Part shown: one piece after another, positions 6,538 through 16,209 of the stretch
Layout: every line of letters begins with the position of its first letter
How positions within the stretch are numbered: position 1 is the first letter of the stretch
Source: Bacillus sp. NTK034
GTDB lineage: Bacteria > Bacillota > Bacilli > Bacillales > Cytobacillaceae
NCBI RefSeq assembly: GCF_017303275.1
Contig: NZ_JAFKOJ010000001.1
Coordinates: 186,001-250,000, forward strand
DNA length: 64,000 bases
Direction of reading: 5' to 3'
Made by a program: the position numbers and the translations under genes
Notes under the pieces: model-generated
The model's input: only the letters and a program-made list of their open reading frames with translations
Database searches by the model: none
What the model was told of the DNA's origin: nothing

Positions 6538-9459
6538 ATGGCAAAGACAATTTCATGTTTATATAAGAATACTAGCCAGTTGAATAGATTTATAGACTTG
6601 AACGAATTGGAGGAATACCCCAATTTGCTTGTGCAGGTTTTTACAGGAAACCCTGAAAGTAAATATATCGCTAAACTTCAAAAAGAGCTGGCAGAAAGGC
6701 TTCCATTTGCAAATATAGCAGGCTGTTCGACTTCTGGTGAAATTTATGATGGCCACATAACGGAAAAACAAACAGTAATCTGCTTTACTTTTTTTGAAAA
6801 AACAGAATTAAAATCTTTCCTTTTCAACAGGAGTGATTTTAAAGATAGTTATGAAATGGGAAAAGCCTTGGCACGGGAACTTGCTATCTTCAATACAGAA
6901 GCTGTAATCATTTTCCCAGCTGGATTTGATGTGGAATCCACTGCCTTGCTGGAGGGGATAAATGAAACTCATCCGGATATTGTGATTTCAGGGGGCCTTG
7001 CAGGAGATAATGGATTATTTCAGGAGGGCTTTTCTTTTACTCAAGATGGAATCACCAGCGATGGGCTTGCAGCAGTTGCTCTTCAAAGCGGCCATCTTTC
7101 AGTCCGTCCGTTTGCAAATTATCAGTGGCAGGAGATTGGAAAAAGCTTTACTGTTACAAAGGCGGAAGGATCTATCATCTATTCTTTAGATCATAAGAAG
7201 CCCTTAAATATTCTAAAGCACTATTTGGGAGAGGCTTTTGTTAAGGATTTGCCAGAATCAGGTACTGAATTCCCATTCCTGTTAAAGTACCGCGGGGAAA
7301 AAGTGTCCGTTTTTATTATTAAATCACTCGAAACTGGTGCTATTAAAGTAAACAGAAGGGTTGAAGAAGGAGACACACTCACGTTTGCTTATGCAAATCT
7401 GGAAGACATCATTGAACGGTCTTTACAGGAATTAAAAGAGCTTGACCATCAAGCTCCTGAAAGCATATTTATATACAATTGTATGGCACGAAAACAGTTT
7501 GCAAGAGATTTTACGGAAAAAGAACTGGAAATGTTCCAGGGGATAGCCCCAGCGAATGGGTTCTTTTCTTATGGGGAAATATCTTCCCGAAAAGGCGGAG
7601 TTCCGCAGATGGTCGGACATTCTCTTACCTATCTTGCTCTATCAGAAAATAGTGCAGAATCAAAAAAAAATCGTACAAATTTATATGCTTATGAAAAAAC
7701 GCCCCAATTTAAAACGATTACTTCTTTGACTCATTTAATGCATGCTTCCCAGGATGATATTAATGCATTAAACAGCAGTTTGAAAATGTCTGAGCAATAT
7801 TATAAATCTCTGTTTGATAACAATGCAGATTTTGTTTATTCAACTGATTTGAAGGGGAATTTCACAAGTGTAAACCCTGCATTCGAGAAAACTTTTGGGT
7901 ACAGACGGGATGAAATAATCGGAAAAACAGCTCTTTCATATGTTCGTGATGGGGATGTGCAAAGGGTCAGAATGCATTTTTACCGGGCATTAAGAGGGAA
8001 AGAGCAATATTATAACGTTTATATCGATACAAAATCTGGTGAACCCAATCTTTTTCAGCTGAAAAATATTCCGATTACTGTTAATGGGGAATGTGTAGGC
8101 ATTTATGGAATTGGCAGGAATATTACAGAACAGAAAAAGATTGAAGAAAAGATAACAGAACTGGCTTTTTTCGACCGGGATACAGGGCTGCCGAATAGAA
8201 TGAAGTTTACCGAACAATTGGAAATGCAATTAAAGAGAGCCAAAAAAAAACAGAAGAAAATTGCCGTTCTTTCTATTGATATCGACCGCTTTAAAATTAT
8301 AAATGACAGTTTGGGGCACTTTGCTGGTGATATGGTGTTAAAGGAGATTTCCGAAAGAATAGAAAGAGTTCTGCCATCGGGTTCTTATTTGGGCAGGTTC
8401 AGCGGGGATAAGTTTACTTTGGTATTATCAAGGGATGCAACTATCGAGAAAGTTATGAAAGTATCCAAAAAGATATTAGAGGAAATATCCCATCCTATAT
8501 TTCAGTCGAATCAGGAGTTTATTGTCACAGCCAGCATTGGTGCGAGCCTGCATCCAGATGATGGGTCCGATGAGCATTTGCTGCTGAAAAATGCGGATAT
8601 TGCCACGAATCGCTCCAAGCAGCAAGGAGGAAACAGGGTCACCTTTTTCTCGATGGAAATGAATCAGCAGGCAATGGTCAGACTTGAGCTTGAAAGCTAC
8701 TTAAGAAAAGCTTTGCAGAAAAATGAATTCTATTTATGCTATCAGCCCTTAATTGATCTTGAAACAGGCAATTTATATGGAAGCGAAGCCCTCATCCGCT
8801 GGAATCATCCAAAACTTGGCCTTGTTTCACCTGGTGAATTTATTCCTCTTGCAGAAGAGACTGGTCTCATTGAGGATATCGGCAGCTGGGTATTGCGGTC
8901 GGCTTGTAAGCAGAATAAACGGTGGCAAATGCTTGGCTATGAATCTCTCTCCATCTCGGTGAATGTATCGGCCTATCAATTCCAGCAGCCGGGATTTCTT
9001 CAAGAAGTTAAGATGGCATTGGAACTTTCCGGTATGGAGCCGCAATATTTAACATTAGAGCTGACGGAGAGCACGATGCTGAGAAATGTTGAGTACAGTA
9101 TTCTAGTCATGCAGTCGCTGCAGGATATAGGAGTCAAAGTATCTATTGATGATTTTGGCACAGGCTATTCCTCTTTAAGTTATTTAAAGGATCTTCCGAT
9201 CAATACATTAAAGATCGATCGGTCGTTTATTAATAATCTGCGAATAAACACATCCGATGTTGCCATTGTAAAAGCCATCATTACCATGGGGCACGGGCTT
9301 GCCGTGAAAGTCGTGGCAGAAGGGGTGGAAACACAGGAGCAGATTGAGCTTTTAAAAGAATTAAAATGCCATTATGCACAAGGCTTCTATATTCATAAGC
9401 CGCTTATGACACGTGAGTTTGAGGAAGGCTTATCTAATTATGCCCAAACGCACAGCTAG
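6538..9459 (+). CDS. FIST-PAS-GGDEF(degenerate)-EAL cyclic-di-GMP signalling protein
   Basis: A 973-residue cytosolic multidomain protein without clear membrane helices. Order: FIST N domain (about 25-210; AGCSTSGEIY at 61-70), FIST C (about 215-370), PAS (about 420-530, ending GIGRNITEQKKIEE), GGDEF domain (about 545-705) and EAL domain (about 715-965). The GGDEF signature is replaced by SGDKF (622-626), so cyclase activity is unlikely. The EAL side looks catalytic: EALIRW (750-755), ELTES, DDFGTGYSS (871-879) and KVVAEGVE. Prediction: a c-di-GMP phosphodiesterase switched by a small ligand bound to FIST and by PAS, with the GGDEF domain possibly a GTP sensor. The ribosome site is weak (GGTGGG). 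It stands alone between terminators. Confidence 0.9.
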   Translation: MAKTISCLYKNTSQLNRFIDLNELEEYPNLLVQVFTGNPESKYIAKLQKELAERLPFANIAGCSTSGEIYDGHITEKQTVICFTFFEKTELKSFLFNRSDFKDSYEMGKALARELAIFNTEAVIIFPAGFDVESTALLEGINETHPDIVISGGLAGDNGLFQEGFSFTQDGITSDGLAAVALQSGHLSVRPFANYQWQEIGKSFTVTKAEGSIIYSLDHKKPLNILKHYLGEAFVKDLPESGTEFPFLLKYRGEKVSVFIIKSLETGAIKVNRRVEEGDTLTFAYANLEDIIERSLQELKELDHQAPESIFIYNCMARKQFARDFTEKELEMFQGIAPANGFFSYGEISSRKGGVPQMVGHSLTYLALSENSAESKKNRTNLYAYEKTPQFKTITSLTHLMHASQDDINALNSSLKMSEQYYKSLFDNNADFVYSTDLKGNFTSVNPAFEKTFGYRRDEIIGKTALSYVRDGDVQRVRMHFYRALRGKEQYYNVYIDTKSGEPNLFQLKNIPITVNGECVGIYGIGRNITEQKKIEEKITELAFFDRDTGLPNRMKFTEQLEMQLKRAKKKQKKIAVLSIDIDRFKIINDSLGHFAGDMVLKEISERIERVLPSGSYLGRFSGDKFTLVLSRDATIEKVMKVSKKILEEISHPIFQSNQEFIVTASIGASLHPDDGSDEHLLLKNADIATNRSKQQGGNRVTFFSMEMNQQAMVRLELESYLRKALQKNEFYLCYQPLIDLETGNLYGSEALIRWNHPKLGLVSPGEFIPLAEETGLIEDIGSWVLRSACKQNKRWQMLGYESLSISVNVSAYQFQQPGFLQEVKMALELSGMEPQYLTLELTESTMLRNVEYSILVMQSLQDIGVKVSIDDFGTGYSSLSYLKDLPINTLKIDRSFINNLRINTSDVAIVKAIITMGHGLAVKVVAEGVETQEQIELLKELKCHYAQGFYIHKPLMTREFEEGLSNYAQTHS

Positions 9460-9466
9460 AATAAAG

Positions 9467-9507
9467 AAACAGCAGCACTGCCATTAAAGGCAGGCTGCTG
9501 TTTTTTT
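9467..9507 (+). terminator. Terminator of the EAL-protein gene
   Basis: Long stem: AAACAGCAGC and TGCC on the left pair with GGCA and GCTGCTGTTT on the right around an ATTAAA loop, followed by T7. Confidence 0.88.
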
Positions 9508-9535
9508 CATGAAAATAGTATAAGTTTTGAACGTC

Positions 9536-9909
9536 GATAACTGTCTAGCGCAAGCAGCCTACCCCCTCGAGGTCACAAGCTTGTCTTGTTGCGGTTCCTA
9601 GGGACTAGGGGTCATAAGCCGTTTCCTTTCAGAAGGAAGAACACCTTCTTACAAGAACCGACTTATGCCTGTCGTCCCTGTGCAGTCGCCTCCACATTTC
9701 GGGCAAGCCTCCCAAAAAGGCAAAGAACGCCTTTCCGTGAGGCTCGTCTTGCGCTTGAGGCCCCCAGCATGGGGGGCATGCAGACGTTGCCACAGGACAA
9801 GGAAAGCTACGGAAGCGATACTTCGCACGACCGAAAGCGTAAGCTTTTGGGAGGACGTGGCGTTCTTAGTCTGCGTTCCTTCGTGGTCAAGGTGCTTCCG
9901 CTTTTCTTA
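9536..9909 (+). repeat. Dispersed intergenic repeat, long copy (about 374 bp)
   Basis: GC-richer non-coding block filling the gap between the EAL-protein terminator and yisN. It starts GATAACTGTCTAGCGC and ends GTGCTTCCGCTTTTCTTA, the end overlapping the yisN stop codon (9907-9909). The last 123 bp are repeated at 12525-12646 in the same orientation with roughly 80-85% identity by eye. From general knowledge, elements with these ends (read on the other strand, AAGCGGAAGCGCC... to CTAGACAG) occur in many Bacillaceae genomes. Short frames inside it are not credible genes. Confidence 0.75.
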
Positions 9910-10470
9910 TGAAGAAATTTTTTCAATAACCATCCTTTTTCCGCTGTTTAAGGTGAATTCAAACCGGTCACTCATTTTTTCGTAATAGCAAAAATGGTGC
10001 TGCACATTGCAAATATGATCCTGGTTATCAAAAACGATGAAGTTCACACCGCTTTTTCTGTCCTTATCATTGAAAAATGCCAGCTGGTTATAGCAATAAA
10101 TGCAGTCATAAACCGAAAATTGCATGGAATTTAAAGTGGTTACGAACTGATAAAAAGCATCATCATTTACTTCCTCCAGTAATCTCTCGAGGGAGAAAAC
10201 AAGATGTTTTCGGATGCGGATCGAGTCCTGATTCTTCAAGTGAAATATTTCATCATCAAAGGCCACTTTGCCATCCTCGAATAAAATGCCTTTCTTCCAG
10301 CGTTTAAAGCGGAATACTTCCATTTCCTGATGGAGGAATTCATCCAATAATGATGCTTCATCTGTTTCATTGTCGAAAAACACCCATTGTTCATTAATAT
10401 ACTCTACAGTGCCTTCTGTAAAAGCACGGGATTGATATTCAATAAGCTTTGTTCGCTGCTGTCTATTCAT
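9907..10470 (-). CDS. yisN: YisN-like DUF2777 protein
   Basis: A 187-residue soluble acidic protein, beginning MNRQQRTKLIEYQSRAFTEG. ATGGAGG lies 7 bases before the ATG. It resembles the DUF2777 family represented by YisN and sits immediately before asnO, divergently, as expected from B. subtilis gene order. The cluster of aromatic and Cys residues near CIYCYNQLAFFNDKDRKSG is visible but not interpreted. Function unknown. Its stop codon is shared with the edge of the dispersed repeat, so its 3' end or terminator may be supplied by the repeat. Confidence 0.75.
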   Translation of the reverse strand: MNRQQRTKLIEYQSRAFTEGTVEYINEQWVFFDNETDEASLLDEFLHQEMEVFRFKRWKKGILFEDGKVAFDDEIFHLKNQDSIRIRKHLVFSLERLLEEVNDDAFYQFVTTLNSMQFSVYDCIYCYNQLAFFNDKDRKSGVNFIVFDNQDHICNVQHHFCYYEKMSDRFEFTLNSGKRMVIEKISS

Positions 10471-10567
10471 ATAAAACCTCCATTAACTTCCTCAACTTCT
10501 TTTTAGACAGTTTTGGCGATTTTTATAACCGCTTGTATGTGGACAATTAACTTTTTTCTAGGCTGTG

Positions 10568-10575
10568 CATACAAT
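10568..10575 (+). promoter_or_regulatory. Sigma-E-type -10 element upstream of asnO
   Basis: CATACAAT at 10568-10575 matches the sigma-E -10 consensus (CATACAnT) exactly, 52 bases before the asnO start. An AATTAAC-like -35 lies upstream. asnO of B. subtilis is known to be expressed during sporulation from a sigma-E promoter. A sigma-A reading (TTAACT, 17-base spacer, TACAAT) is also possible. Confidence 0.5.
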
Positions 10576-10627
10576 AGCATCATGAAAAATGTGCCCATGC
10601 GATTCCGCTTTGAAAGGATGATGTAAA

Positions 10628-12475
10628 GTGTGTGGAATAACCGGCTGGATTGATTTCCAAAAGGATTTGAGAAAAGAAACGGCAGCAATTGGCAAAATGG
10701 CGGATACGCTGGCAAAGCGGGGTCCAGATGAAACAAACATATGGACAGATGTGCATGCTGGATTCGGCCATAAAAGGTTAATCGTTGTAGACCCGGCAGG
10801 CGGAAAACAGCCAATGACTAGGAAAAAACATCAAAACCGCTATACTATTTGCTATAATGGAGAGCTTTATAATACGGAGGATCTCCGTAAAGAACTCCTT
10901 ATAAAAGGATATTCGTTTGATGGCCATTCTGACACTGAGGTTTTGCTGACTTCTTATATCGAATGGGGAGAAAATTGCCTTCAATATTTGAATGGCATCT
11001 ATGCATTTGCTGTATGGGATGAGGAGAAAGAACAATTATTTATAGGCAGGGACCGTTTAGGGGTTAAACCTTTATTTTACAGAGAAACGAAGCAGGGCAT
11101 TATATTCGGATCTGAATTGAAGGCTATTTTGGCCCATCCTGATGTTAAAGCTGAAATCGGCAGGGATGGCCTGGCAGAAGTCTTTGGACTGGGGCCATCA
11201 AGATCCCCGGGTTCAGGAGTTTTCAAAGGCATTGACGAATTAAGACCTGCACATGCGCTGACGTTTTCAAGAAATGGACTGAAGGTATGGCGTTATTGGA
11301 ATGTGAAAAGTGTGCATCATGAGGATAATGTAGAGGAAACTGCTGAACGAGTCAGAGAATTATTTACGGATGCTGTAACAAGGCAGCTGGTCTCGGATGT
11401 CCCGTTATGCACGTTCCTATCCGGCGGTGTGGATTCGAGTGCCATCACAGCCATTGCGGCAAAAGCTTACGAAAGAGATGGAAAGGGTCAATTGAACACT
11501 TATTCGATAGATTATGAGGGGAATGAGGAGTTTTTCAAGGCTAATGAGTTTCAGCCAAATTCAGATGGAGCATTTATCCAAAAGATGTCCGATACCTTTA
11601 AAACGAAACATAACAGCTGTATAATCACCCAGCAGCAGCTGGCAGAGGATTTAATCGAATCCGTGCATGTAAGGGATCTTCCTGGCATGGCTGATATCGA
11701 TTCTTCCCTGCTATGGTTTTGCAGGGAAATAAAAAAGGATTTTGTTGTAAGCTTATCAGGGGAATGCGCGGATGAAATATTTGGCGGCTATCCATGGTTT
11801 CACAGAGAGGAAGACTTAAAGCGAAAGGGCTTCCCATGGATGAGGTCTCTCGAAGCCAGACAGGGACTATTGAAAGAAGATTGGAGTAAGAAACTAAATA
11901 TTCATGACTATGCCATGGAGAAATATCTTCAGGCAATCTCTGAAACCCCTGTCTTAGACGGGGAGAGCAAGGAAGACGCAAGCAGGAGAGAACTTTTCTA
12001 TATTAATATGACTTACTTTATGACAACCCTATTGGACCGTAAAGACAGAATGAGTATGGGGGCGAGCCTTGAAGTCCGGGTGCCTTTTGCCGACCATCGC
12101 CTGGTGGAATATGTATGGAATATTCCTTGGGAGATCAAAATGCATGGAAACCGCGAAAAAGGAATCCTGCGCAAAGCACTCGAAGGCATCCTGCCGAATG
12201 AAGTTTTATACAGAAAGAAAAGCCCGTACCCTAAAACGCATAATCCGGAATATACGGGTACAGTCCAAAAGATACTCACGGGATACTTGGAAGACCGGTC
12301 ATCCGCTCTGTATGAATTCTTTGATTACAGGCAGTTGAAGAATATAATTGAATCGGGCGGTGACTCATTCCAGAAACCATGGTTTGGTCAGCTCATGACT
12401 GGACCTCAGCTGTTAGCACACCTTGCACAGATTCATATTTGGTTTAAAGACTATAATATAAATATTGCAGAATGA
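10628..12475 (+). CDS. asnO: Asparagine synthetase, glutamine-hydrolysing (AsnO)
   Basis: A 615-residue enzyme converting aspartate, glutamine and ATP to asparagine. After Met removal Cys2 (MCGITGW) is the glutaminase nucleophile. The class II amidotransferase domain spans about 2-215 (RGPDE at 31-35, YNGELYN at 76-82). The synthetase domain carries the ATP-pyrophosphatase loop SGGVDSS at 265-271. The start is GTG at 10628 with AAAGGATGATG upstream. Length and position beside yisN match sporulation-associated AsnO rather than AsnB or AsnH. It is monocistronic with a strong terminator. Confidence 0.92.
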   Translation: MCGITGWIDFQKDLRKETAAIGKMADTLAKRGPDETNIWTDVHAGFGHKRLIVVDPAGGKQPMTRKKHQNRYTICYNGELYNTEDLRKELLIKGYSFDGHSDTEVLLTSYIEWGENCLQYLNGIYAFAVWDEEKEQLFIGRDRLGVKPLFYRETKQGIIFGSELKAILAHPDVKAEIGRDGLAEVFGLGPSRSPGSGVFKGIDELRPAHALTFSRNGLKVWRYWNVKSVHHEDNVEETAERVRELFTDAVTRQLVSDVPLCTFLSGGVDSSAITAIAAKAYERDGKGQLNTYSIDYEGNEEFFKANEFQPNSDGAFIQKMSDTFKTKHNSCIITQQQLAEDLIESVHVRDLPGMADIDSSLLWFCREIKKDFVVSLSGECADEIFGGYPWFHREEDLKRKGFPWMRSLEARQGLLKEDWSKKLNIHDYAMEKYLQAISETPVLDGESKEDASRRELFYINMTYFMTTLLDRKDRMSMGASLEVRVPFADHRLVEYVWNIPWEIKMHGNREKGILRKALEGILPNEVLYRKKSPYPKTHNPEYTGTVQKILTGYLEDRSSALYEFFDYRQLKNIIESGGDSFQKPWFGQLMTGPQLLAHLAQIHIWFKDYNINIAE

Positions 12476-12480
12476 AAAAA

Positions 12481-12509
12481 CAGCGGCAGTCTTTACTGCC
12501 GCTGTTTTT
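12481..12509 (+). terminator. Terminator of asnO
   Basis: Perfect 10-bp stem CAGCGGCAGT (12481-12490) with ACTGCCGCTG (12495-12504), loop CTTT, then T5; starts 5 bases after the stop. Confidence 0.92.
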
Positions 12510-12524
12510 ATGGGGTCAAACAGG

Positions 12525-12646
12525 CTGCCACATGACAAGGAAAATAGCGGAAGCGATACACGCACGACCAAAAGAGGCAGCTTTTGGGAGGACGTGGCGT
12601 TCTTAGTCTGCGTACCTTCGTGAGCAAGGCACTTCCGCTTTTCTTA
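12525..12646 (+). repeat. Dispersed intergenic repeat, short copy (about 122 bp)
   Basis: Partial copy of the 9536-9909 element, corresponding to its right end. Shared blocks include GGGAGGACGTGGCGTTCTTA and the closing CTTCCGCTTTTCTTA. As in the first copy, it ends against the stop codon of a leftward gene (the yisQ stop is at 12648-12650). It has no coding potential. Confidence 0.75.
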
Positions 12647-12647
12647 T

Positions 12648-13997
12648 TTAAACAGCTTTTGAAGACACGAAAGACTTGTTAACCCAGACTCTGGATTTCC
12701 AGCGCCATAACATGAGCAATCCTCTAAGCCATTCATCGGCAATAAAGGCGATCCAAATACCGGCAAGTCCCAGTCCAAAATGAATTCCAAGAACATAGGA
12801 AAGGGTGACGCTTACGCCCCACATGGACAAGATCCCCATATAAACGGGGAATTTTACATCGCCGGCTGCACGGAGGGAGTTAATGACGACCAAATTAAAC
12901 GATCTGCCTGGCTCCAGGAGGATGGTCAAAAGAATGAGTACACTTCCAACCTTTATGATGTCAGGATTAGAAGTGAATATGCCCATCAATTCTTTTGAGA
13001 ACAAGGAGAAAAGAACGGCAGTTCCGAACGAAATTATAATGGCAAGGCGCAGGCTTTTCATGCACCTCTTATAGGCGGCCTCATAATCCTTTCCACCTAC
13101 CATATGGCCTATCAGGATTTGAGTGCCCTGGCTGATGGCGACACTGAAAAGGAAAATGAACATCATTATATTTTGAGCATAAACTTTTGCAGTCAGAGCT
13201 TCTGTACCCAGAGCAGCGATGAAAATGGTAATGACCATCTGTGACCCATTATAGGATAAATGTTCTCCTGCTGAAGGGATACCGATTCTTAAAAGATTTT
13301 TGATATGTTCCTTTGGGAAGCGGAAAAGTAAGCGGAACGGAAGTGCTTTTTCTGTTCTTCTAAGCAGGACGGCAACAGCAGCAGCAAATCCGATCAATCT
13401 GCTGACGACAGTTGAGATGGCCACTCCTTCTACACCCAATACAGGAAAACCGAATGGGCCAAAAATGAATAAATAATTGCCTATTACATTTAAAATGTTC
13501 ATGCCTATGGTAATGTACATAACATCTCTGGTAAATCCATAACTTCTGATGATGGATCCAATTGTCATAATCAATGCCTGGACAAAGGAAAAGCCGCCAA
13601 CGATGACCAAGTAGGCGTTTGCCTGGCTTAAAAGTTCCTCCGGCAAATCCATCAACCGAAGCAGAGGTTTGCCTGATGCGAATAGAAGGATACTTAAGAT
13701 GATTCCAAATACAAGGTTTGCCCCTAAGGAGACAATTGAAATTTCAGCAGCTGTTTTATTATTTTTTGCGCCTAAATTTTGAGCGATAAGGATGGAGGTC
13801 CCAGTTGCAACAAATCCAAACATGACGATCACGAGCGAAAGGATCTGATTTGACACACCGACTGCAGCTACGGATTCATCCGAATATTGCGAGAGCATAA
13901 GCGTGTCAGCATTCCCCATAAGCATGTGAAGCAATATTTCTATAAAGATCGGCCAGGTTAATGCAAATAATGTCAATTTTTTCTGGTTTTTAGTCAT
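12648..13997 (-). CDS. yisQ: MATE family efflux transporter (YisQ-like)
   Basis: A 449-residue membrane protein with 12 predicted helices, of the multidrug and toxin extrusion family, which exports cationic or organic compounds using an ion gradient. The N-terminal lobe (FALTWPIFIEILLHMLMGNA, MLSQYSDESVAAVGVSNQ) and the repeated second lobe (ISQGTQILIGHMVGG) are typical. The start was set at ATG 13997 with GGGAGAATATCC upstream; the frame continues to 14054 without a ribosome site. Position after asnO and length match YisQ. The substrate is unknown. Confidence 0.87.
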   Translation of the reverse strand: MTKNQKKLTLFALTWPIFIEILLHMLMGNADTLMLSQYSDESVAAVGVSNQILSLVIVMFGFVATGTSILIAQNLGAKNNKTAAEISIVSLGANLVFGIILSILLFASGKPLLRLMDLPEELLSQANAYLVIVGGFSFVQALIMTIGSIIRSYGFTRDVMYITIGMNILNVIGNYLFIFGPFGFPVLGVEGVAISTVVSRLIGFAAAVAVLLRRTEKALPFRLLFRFPKEHIKNLLRIGIPSAGEHLSYNGSQMVITIFIAALGTEALTAKVYAQNIMMFIFLFSVAISQGTQILIGHMVGGKDYEAAYKRCMKSLRLAIIISFGTAVLFSLFSKELMGIFTSNPDIIKVGSVLILLTILLEPGRSFNLVVINSLRAAGDVKFPVYMGILSMWGVSVTLSYVLGIHFGLGLAGIWIAFIADEWLRGLLMLWRWKSRVWVNKSFVSSKAV

Positions 13998-14060
13998 GGA
14001 TATTCTCCCTGTTTGCAGGTAAATTTTCATGTAAATAGGAGGGGCCGACGACAATTTAAA

Positions 14061-14097
14061 AACGAAAAAAGAAAAGCCTTAAGGTCTTGCCCTTAAG
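14061..14097 (-). terminator. Terminator of the neopullulanase gene
   Basis: On the minus strand CTTAAGG, loop GCAAGA, CCTTAAG, then a T-rich tail (TTTTCTTTTTT). It lies 27 bases beyond the stop codon. Confidence 0.75.
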
Positions 14098-14123
14098 AAC
14101 TTTCCTTAGTTCAATCAGGTTTC

Positions 14124-15971
<1,848 letters not shown>

Positions 15972-16020
15972 TCAATCTTTTAAAATTTATTTTCGCTTAA
16001 AAATATTTAGAAAAAAGTAG

Positions 16021-16048
16021 TTGTAAAAGCCCAAAAACCTTGTATAAT
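16021..16048 (+). promoter_or_regulatory. Sigma-A promoter of the maltodextrin operon
   Basis: TTGTAA (16021-16026), 16-base spacer, TATAAT (16043-16048). It is followed by LacI-type operators at 16064, 16134 and 16154. The 5' leader to the first gene is about 150 bases. Confidence 0.6.
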
Positions 16049-16063
16049 AAAAATTAGAAATTG

Positions 16064-16077
16064 TGCAATCGTTTTCA
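16064..16077 (+). promoter_or_regulatory. LacI/CcpA-type operator downstream of the mdx promoter
   Basis: TGCAATCGTTTTCA fits both the local TGCAAnCGnTTGCA pattern and the CcpA cre consensus TGWAANCGNTNWCA with one mismatch. It lies about 15 bases after the -10, a repressing position. Assignment to the local regulator or to CcpA is open. Confidence 0.6.
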
Positions 16078-16133
16078 TTAAGCGGTTTCATTGGATAATA
16101 GTTTAAGTGAACGCTCATTTTTTTAGAAATAGA

Positions 16134-16167
16134 TTAAAGCGTTTACAATTTTGTGCAAACGGTTGTA
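16134..16167 (+). promoter_or_regulatory. Paired LacI/CcpA-type operators before mdxE
   Basis: Two adjacent sites: TTAAAGCGTTTACA (16134-16147, one mismatch to cre) and TGCAAACGGTTGTA (16154-16167, close to TGCAAnCGnTTGCA). Their centres are 20 bases apart, about two helical turns, so both could be bound on one face. Confidence 0.6.
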
Positions 16168-16209
16168 CGTTTACATTAATCAACAGATCTATTTAAAGGG
16201 GGCAATATC

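Noticed and set aside
9586-9985. Two overlapping plus-strand frames in the repeat block before yisN
   Set aside because: They consist of dispersed-repeat sequence, one runs into yisN antisense, and neither has a ribosome site or family resemblance.
10503-10814. Minus-strand frames over the asnO promoter and 5' end
   Set aside because: They overlap the asnO start antisense and have no ribosome site or known family.
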